From assembly GCF_019218265.1 (NCBI RefSeq), contig NZ_JAHUZE010000006.1, positions 1 to 64,000 on the forward strand: DNA of 64,000 nt. The letters run 5' to 3'. The translations under genes and the position numbers were made by a program. Under the pieces are notes generated by a model. It had not been told where the DNA came from, made no database searches, and was given only the letters and a program-made list of their open reading frames with translations. Source of the stretch: Maritimibacter dapengensis. Its GTDB lineage: Bacteria; Pseudomonadota; Alphaproteobacteria; Rhodobacterales; Rhodobacteraceae. This document shows, in pieces, positions 59,450-64,000 of the stretch (position 1 is the first letter of the stretch; each line of letters starts with the position of its first letter).

Positions 59450-60133
59450 GTGACAGTGACGATAAACGTAGATTTACGGGCGAAATTTGGGCCCGTCAGG
59501 GATCAAGGTGCGCGACCAACTTGCTTGGCGTTTGCCGCCAGCGACGCCCATGCTGCATTGCGCAGCGGCTGGGATCCTCTGTCATGTGAGTTCGCCTTCT
59601 ACCATGCACAAAAACGTACCGGGCGCTCTCCAAATAAGGGAGCATTTCTCGACGACATGTTGGCCACGCTTCGCGATACCGGCCAGCCATCGGAAAGTGG
59701 ATGGCCGTACATTCCGCGTTTGCCCACGGACCTGAGGCACTATCGCCCCCCATCATCCGTCGGAAATTTATTTGGGCGCGAAGGTCAGAAGACCAGTCAC
59801 GAAGTCGATCGAGTTTGCGATGCGTTGGATTCCAACGTCCCTGCTATTGTTCTTTCAGTCCTGACGAGAAGTTTCTTTAATCCGCCATCGGATGGAGTCA
59901 TCGACCAAATCACCGGTGACGAAGTTTTTCCGGCGCCGCGACATGCCGTTATCGCGGTCGGCTATGGGGAAGCGGCGACGAAACGTGTCATTCTGGTGCG
60001 AAATAGCTGGGGACCAACCTGGGGTTTGAGCGGGTATGCTTGGCTAACTGAGGATTTTCTGGCTAAGCACATGTATGCCTTGGCAATATTGACGGACGAA
60101 TGCGATGTATCTGGCCATTCCGCCACAGCCTGA
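59450..60133 (+). CDS. papain-like C1 cysteine peptidase
   Basis: 227 residues from GTG 59450, with GGAGG 9 bases upstream and start next to the ImmA stop. Papain signature: Gln19 and Cys25 in GPVRDQGARPTCLAFAASDA, His165 in PAPRHAVIAVGYG, Asn185 in VRNSWGPTWGLSGYAWL. No signal or propeptide, so it acts in the cytoplasm and needs another control, which the chagasin-like domain could provide. A bacterial intracellular C1 protease paired this way is unusual and toxic potential is clear. Confidence 0.88.
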   Translation: MTVTINVDLRAKFGPVRDQGARPTCLAFAASDAHAALRSGWDPLSCEFAFYHAQKRTGRSPNKGAFLDDMLATLRDTGQPSESGWPYIPRLPTDLRHYRPPSSVGNLFGREGQKTSHEVDRVCDALDSNVPAIVLSVLTRSFFNPPSDGVIDQITGDEVFPAPRHAVIAVGYGEAATKRVILVRNSWGPTWGLSGYAWLTEDFLAKHMYALAILTDECDVSGHSATA

Positions 60134-60881
60134 TTGTGTAAGAACTTGGCGCGAAGCGGTTCGTTGCGTTGATAGCGAACCCGGACATGAGGCGCACAAC
60201 GTCCTGATGTCTGTTGATGACCCGACCGCCGGGGCAAAGTTGAGCGACGCGAGCGTCAATGCCGTCAATGAATTCTTGCTACGGCACGACAAATCCGTCC
60301 GAACCATCGCCAACACGATCTTTCCGGAGGCGCTCTATCACAGATATGGTGCCCCGGAATTCTTCGACCGGTTTCGCGACCGAGTTCTGCCCACGGTACG
60401 ACGCAACGAAAGATGGTCAGGATATTATTTCGAGCGGATGGTCGATTGGCCCGGCGCCCCGGCCGGCAATCCGCTTTGGGACATCGTCACGCGTATGAGG
60501 GACCCGACGGTCAGGGCAAGGAACAAATTTGAGCTTGCTCTTTTCGATCCTGCTCGCGACGTTGATCGTTCCCCTTACGGCGGACAGTGCCTCAGTTTTC
60601 TCAGCTTCAAACTGTTGGCAGGGAATCCGGAGACGCTCACACTCACAGCGATCTACCGGAACCACTACTATGTCGAAAAGCTACTCGGAAACTTGGTTGG
60701 TCTCGGCCAGTTGATGTCGTTTGTGGCCACTGAAGCTGGACTCAATATTGGATCCCTGACCGTGCTGTCGTCACATGCGACAATCGACCTGCCACGATCA
60801 ACCTGCGGGGGGACTACAACACGCGGCGAGCTTCGAGCACTCCTTGACGAGATTGATGGTCTGTCTGCAGCCAATACCTAG
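60105..60881 (+). CDS. thymidylate-synthase-superfamily protein, divergent
   Basis: 258 residues, overlapping the C1 gene by 29 bp. The second half follows the thymidylate synthase pattern: YGGQCLSFLSFKL (Cys162 in the nucleophile position), LTLTAIYRNHYYVEKLLGNL (Arg185 in the phosphate-binding segment), VGLGQLMSFVATEAGLNIGS, and SSHATID in place of the nucleotide-binding His-x-Tyr. It lacks several canonical TS residues, so it may modify another pyrimidine nucleotide or only bind it. Confidence 0.7.
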   Translation: MYLAIPPQPDCVRTWREAVRCVDSEPGHEAHNVLMSVDDPTAGAKLSDASVNAVNEFLLRHDKSVRTIANTIFPEALYHRYGAPEFFDRFRDRVLPTVRRNERWSGYYFERMVDWPGAPAGNPLWDIVTRMRDPTVRARNKFELALFDPARDVDRSPYGGQCLSFLSFKLLAGNPETLTLTAIYRNHYYVEKLLGNLVGLGQLMSFVATEAGLNIGSLTVLSSHATIDLPRSTCGGTTTRGELRALLDEIDGLSAANT

Positions 60882-61564
60882 GCAAACTCAGCGAAAGGCA
60901 GAGTTGCCGTTTCCGGTCGCCGGGCCGAACTTGAGAGATTGTATATTGCCTCGATGCCCGCAATGAACTCACTTTGCCCACCATAGCTCGGATGGCGGAC
61001 CTGAGATACAGGAAGGTCCAAATCTGCTAGAGCTTCTCCCGCATCACGCCCAATTGCCACCAAGCGTTTAGGTTGAAGCATCTCCAGGAGTGCCAACAGA
61101 AATGGCCAGGTTGCCGAACGCTCCGTTTTGCGATGTGAGCGGTTGGTCATGGGATCATCTGGCGCGTGCGGGTGAAGCGGAAACACATTCCACAGCATTA
61201 CTGGCCTGCCAATTGACGAAAGAAGCTGCCAAGTGACTGTCGCCGTACGTTCGGCAAGTGCCGGTCCTGTCGTGGCCCGAGCAAGGGTTATTCCGCCAAA
61301 CAGATGTTCAGCTTCCGTGAGATGTGCTTCGTCGGTCAAGGGTACTCCGGTACGCCGTCCCCCCCGGTACCCGAGGTCCCTTGCTATCCAGATAGTATCA
61401 GCACGGGCATTCATCGCGGCCTCAAGACACCGCTTCAGGTTCTCGCGTCGAGCGCGCGCAGCATCGACGGTATCGTGAATGGGGCAGATGTCGCTGTACG
61501 GATTAAAGGTGTTCACCAAATCGACAGCGGCAAGTTCTTCGACAAAGGATTCTGGAGTGTTCAT
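60878..61564 (-). CDS. uracil-DNA glycosylase family protein
   Basis: 228 residues. UDG-superfamily motifs: IWIARDLGYRGGRRTGVPLT (about 58-77), VMLWNVFPLHPHAPDDP (122-138) and VRHPSYGGQSEF (189-200). Family members remove uracil from DNA; the water-activating residue of motif 1 is altered here (RDLG rather than GEAPG or GQDPY), so activity may differ. Overlaps the MazG-domain gene by 4 bp; its stop codon overlaps that of the TS-like gene. Confidence 0.8.
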   Translation of the reverse strand: MNTPESFVEELAAVDLVNTFNPYSDICPIHDTVDAARARRENLKRCLEAAMNARADTIWIARDLGYRGGRRTGVPLTDEAHLTEAEHLFGGITLARATTGPALAERTATVTWQLLSSIGRPVMLWNVFPLHPHAPDDPMTNRSHRKTERSATWPFLLALLEMLQPKRLVAIGRDAGEALADLDLPVSQVRHPSYGGQSEFIAGIEAIYNLSSSARRPETATLPFAEFA

Positions 61565-62736
61565 GTCAACGGCTCGATGTTTAGCCGCCGCTCTACGGCA
61601 TCTAGGATAACAGTTCCACGGCGATGTTCACGCAGATAGCGAAATGCTGCGTATCCTTGCAGGATGGCCTCTTCCCACAGCCAGGTCGGACAGTTCTCGG
61701 CTTCGTAGCCGCGAACGAACTGTCTGACCTGCTTCAATAGGTCGAACGGCAACTCCCCGGCCTTCAGGTCTTGAAAGAAATCCATCTCCATGGCCTGTCC
61801 GAAAATCCAAGTCGCGATCCCCTCCTCGATCAATGCGGCGCGGGCTCCGTCTTGGGCCTCGTCGATCTTTGGCCGACTCTTACGTTTCAACCGAAAAAGG
61901 GAACGAGTGACCGGCGACCAGCCAAGGATAGCGACGTAGGCATAGTGGAAGACATCATGGAACCTGTAGTCATCCGGTGTCATAGCGTTGTCCGTCAGTC
62001 GATCCCCGATGTTGAGGCCGTTGCAGGTCTGGAAGACGTAGCGTTTGCCACCAACCTCCCGTTCAAAGATGTTGATCTTGAGGTTTCTGGGCAGCTGTTC
62101 TTCCGGGGGCAAGTCCGCATCGAAGAAGGGCGGGTATGCCTTCTGGATGGGCCATCGGTCTGTCGTCTTTGCTCGATTCTTGATGGCCGCAGCTTCCAGC
62201 GTGACGCCCGCTTCATTGGCCGCGCGAATGAGTATCTCGAGAATCGCGACAAGTCGGGGTCCGAGACGTCGGCGATCCCTTTGGAGCTCGTTGTTCGATT
62301 GATCGGCCATAAGAAGCCCGGTTGCAGCCGCCAACTCGATGAGGGTTGCTTCGAAAGCCGGTGACGGTGACTGTCCAGCGGTCAGTACAGACGGCTGCAA
62401 AGCCTCAAAGGTGAGCGGCACACCCGTTGCGGATAGCCAGTTCTCGCTATCGCTGGCAAGGTTGGTGACAATATCGGCGAACGAGATTTCTGCCCTAGCA
62501 GCAACTAGGTTGAAGTACCAAAGTACGTCGCCGAGTTCCTCTGTAACCGCAGCCGCGTAGGCGCGATAGGAGATCGGGTCTCTCTGCTTCTTCTTCACTT
62601 CAGAGAGAAGGCTCCCGACCTCTCCAAAGAGGCCAAGCAAAGGGAAGTTGAGGGAATCCGCGTCCCGCCGAAGGTCCGTCGCAAGCGCATCCGTTGAGAA
62701 ATCCTGCACTGACAATGGAATGAAATCGTCTGACAT
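61561..62736 (-). CDS. MazG-like nucleotide pyrophosphohydrolase fused to an unknown domain
   Basis: 391 residues from ATG 62736 (GGAGG upstream). Residues 25-85 match MazG-type hydrolases: LLGLFGEVGSLLSEVKKKQR then VTEELGDVLWYFNLVAARA, the ExxE/ExxD metal-binding helices. Residues 245-390 form a separate helical domain with YRFHDVFHYAYVAILGWSP, EEGIATWIFGQAMEM and WLWEEAILQGYAAFRYL; family not recognised, but the HDxFH and Glu residues suggest a second metal site. Such enzymes hydrolyse (d)NTPs. Cotranscribed with the UDG-like gene. Confidence 0.8.
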   Translation of the reverse strand: MSDDFIPLSVQDFSTDALATDLRRDADSLNFPLLGLFGEVGSLLSEVKKKQRDPISYRAYAAAVTEELGDVLWYFNLVAARAEISFADIVTNLASDSENWLSATGVPLTFEALQPSVLTAGQSPSPAFEATLIELAAATGLLMADQSNNELQRDRRRLGPRLVAILEILIRAANEAGVTLEAAAIKNRAKTTDRWPIQKAYPPFFDADLPPEEQLPRNLKINIFEREVGGKRYVFQTCNGLNIGDRLTDNAMTPDDYRFHDVFHYAYVAILGWSPVTRSLFRLKRKSRPKIDEAQDGARAALIEEGIATWIFGQAMEMDFFQDLKAGELPFDLLKQVRQFVRGYEAENCPTWLWEEAILQGYAAFRYLREHRRGTVILDAVERRLNIEPLT

Positions 62737-62923
62737 CTGTCCTCCAAATGTGTGATAGCTGAATGCGAGGCCACCTATATCTTGTATCTGTCATTTGAAT
62801 CGATTGCGGTCAGTCCGGCAAGAAAAAGTGACTTTGCGCTCATCAGACTTTCCAAGAACCGAAGCTAGGCACACCGAACGGCAAGGGCTGGAGCAATCAG
62901 AAAGCGGTCTTCTGGTGCGCGGA

Positions 62924-63196
62924 TCACATCTTGGATGACGACTGGTACCCACGCCGCTTCTTCGTCGCCGACAGCTTCATCAGGGCGTTGACCGCCCTGC
63001 CCTCGTCATCGTGTTGCTCGATCAGCATCTGGCCACGGTAACCGATCCGACCCCATTCCCGCACCAGGCTCACGCCGCCAAACAGGTCTTGCTGAACGCT
63101 CATTCGATAGAAACGCCGCATGTTGAGAGACGGGTCGATCCGCTTGAGATCGACTGTCGTCGGGAACACCTCCATTTGCTGCGCTTCATCGAACAT
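62924..63196 (-). CDS. WGR-domain protein
   Basis: 90 residues from ATG 63196 (GAGGTGA upstream). Almost all WGR domain: RRFYRMSVQQDLFGGVSLVR, EWGRIGYRGQMLIEQHDDEG, ALMKLSATKKRRGY. WGR domains bind nucleic-acid ends in PARPs and occur alone on alphaproteobacterial plasmids. Role unknown. Confidence 0.85.
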   Translation of the reverse strand: MFDEAQQMEVFPTTVDLKRIDPSLNMRRFYRMSVQQDLFGGVSLVREWGRIGYRGQMLIEQHDDEGRAVNALMKLSATKKRRGYQSSSKM

Positions 63197-63272
63197 TTTG
63201 CGGTCACCTCGTCTGCGACAACGATACCAAGTGTATGTCCGTGTTTCCACAATGTTCTCTCCCGAACAGGGA

Positions 63273-63292
63273 AAGGGGGCTCACGCCCCCTT
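63273..63292 (-). terminator. hairpin at the end of the DUF2493 gene
   Basis: AAGGGGGC and GCCCCCTT pair around a 4-base loop; read leftward it is followed by TTCCC. The stem includes the DUF2493 stop codon. Weak T-tract, so it may attenuate rather than fully stop transcription into the WGR gene. Confidence 0.45.
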
Positions 63293-64000
63293 CTCGAACT
63301 TCATGACCGGGATGCCGAGCTTCTTCGCCTTGTCGGCGAGGTTTTCCTGGATACCGGTTCCGGGAAAGACGAGGACCCCGACCGGGAGCACATCGAGCAT
63401 CGCATCGTTTCGTTTGAAGGGCGCGGCCTTGGCGTGCTTGGTCCAGTCAGGCTTGAAGGCGACCTGCGTCACGCCCCGGGCCTCGGCCCATTTGGCGGCG
63501 ATGAGTTCTGCACCTTTGGGGCTGCCACCGTGCAGAAGGACCATGTCGGGATATTTGGTCCGGACCTGGTCGAGCTTACCCCAGATCAGGCGGTGATCGT
63601 TGAAATCGGTCCCGCCGGTGAGGGCGACCTTGGGGCCGGCGGGAAGCATCACCTCGGTTTCGGCGCGGCGCTTGGCGGCGAGGAAGTCGCGGCTGTCGAT
63701 CAGGGCGGCGGTCATGTGCTGGCGGTTCACCATCGAGCCGGTGCGGGGGCGCCAGGTGGATCCTGTGTGCTGAACGAACTCGGATGCGGCGTGATCGCGC
63801 ATCATGTCCATGCAGTTGCGCCGTTCGACGAGGGTCAGGCCTTCGGCCGTCAGGCGCTCGAGTTCGACGGATTTCACCTCGGAGCCGTCCTGCTCGCGCT
63901 GGAGGCGGCGCTGCGCCTGCTCGTTGTCATCGAGTGACCGCTCGATCCGTGCCGTGGCGCGGTGGAAGAGGTTGACCTGGCCCCAGAGCACCTCTTCGAG
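63281..64000 (-). CDS. DUF2493 (SLOG-like) protein, 5' end beyond the window
   Basis: At least 236 residues; the frame stays open to the window edge. N-terminal part is helical and charged; the C-terminal DUF2493/YspA domain has KVALTGGTDFNDHRLIWGKL, VLLHGGSPKGAELIAAKWAE and VLVFPGTGIQENLADKAKKL, typical of the Rossmann-like SLOG nucleotide-binding fold. Common on Rhodobacterales plasmids; function unknown. Confidence 0.85.
   Translation of the reverse strand, partial: LEEVLWGQVNLFHRATARIERSLDDNEQAQRRLQREQDGSEVKSVELERLTAEGLTLVERRNCMDMMRDHAASEFVQHTGSTWRPRTGSMVNRQHMTAALIDSRDFLAAKRRAETEVMLPAGPKVALTGGTDFNDHRLIWGKLDQVRTKYPDMVLLHGGSPKGAELIAAKWAEARGVTQVAFKPDWTKHAKAAPFKRNDAMLDVLPVGVLVFPGTGIQENLADKAKKLGIPVMKFEKGA

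Noticed and set aside
63011-63937. 308-codon rightward frame at the right edge
   Set aside because: Antisense to the WGR and DUF2493 genes.
1-64000. CRISPR arrays, tRNA or rRNA genes, repABC-type replication genes
   Set aside because: None recognised on reading both strands; no regularly spaced repeats or tRNA-like cloverleafs noticed.

Overview
The window is high-GC DNA with compact, overlapping genes. A VirB/VirD4-type conjugation system with VirC1/VirC2-like partners, a PCu(A)C/SCO/CtaG copper set and a mer operon all point to an alphaproteobacterium, most likely a Rhodobacterales (roseobacter-type) plasmid or other conjugative element. No replication initiator, partition locus, rRNA, tRNA or CRISPR array was recognised, so plasmid status is inferred.

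Layout. 1-119: one end of an IS21-family element, which has cut off an RloC-like AAA ATPase gene (104-1543). 1.5-8.3 kb: a serine recombinase and a restriction operon (RHH regulator, N6-DNA methyltransferase, Eco57I-like methylase-endonuclease, Mrr). 8.5-9.4 kb: an ArdC antirestriction gene. 9756-13548: a complete Tn3-family transposon with 45-bp inverted repeats, tnpA, a res region and tnpR, but no target-site duplication; its right end truncates a ctaG-like gene. 13.4-28.8 kb: an envelope/metal island. A 13-gene leftward operon carries SCO, DsbB, DsbA-like, PCu(A)C, SCO, M23 peptidase, DUF411, ZIP, LspA, Lnt, a small membrane protein, a penicillin-acylase-like protein and CtaG. Rightward genes encode a MerR regulator, YnfA, CcdA, a transglutaminase-like protein, a CDF exporter, an ICMT-like methyltransferase and an L,D-transpeptidase. 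Four promoters here share the 19-bp -35/-10 spacing and related dyads of MerR-family control, so the island looks like one metal-induced regulon.

28.9-43.5 kb: an unknown HTH protein, secreted small proteins, a ParDE toxin-antitoxin pair and a T4SS operon in the order virB1-B2-B3-B4-lipoprotein-SLT/VirB5 chimera-B5-B8-B9-B10-B11-secreted protein-B6. 43.6-48.8 kb: a mer cassette (merR, merT, merP, two extra vicinal-Cys small proteins, merF, merA, a MerA-like flavoprotein, a second ynfA) inserted inside the transfer region. 49.0-55.8 kb: traG/virD4, relaxase and a MobC-like gene on the minus strand, a hairpin-rich candidate oriT, then virC1-like and virC2-like genes. 56.3 kb: a Fic protein whose start codon lies inside a perfect 12-bp-arm palindrome.

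57.7-62.7 kb is the most interesting region. A rightward operon encodes an acyl-carrier-like protein, an XRE regulator, an ImmA/IrrE metallopeptidase with a C-terminal domain resembling chagasin (an inhibitor of papain-family proteases), a papain-like C1 cysteine peptidase, and a divergent thymidylate-synthase-like protein. It converges, with overlapping stop codons, on a leftward MazG-domain/uracil-DNA-glycosylase pair. I propose this as a candidate undescribed defence or stress system coupling regulated proteolysis to nucleotide and uracil surveillance. The window ends with a WGR-domain gene and a DUF2493 gene running off the right edge.
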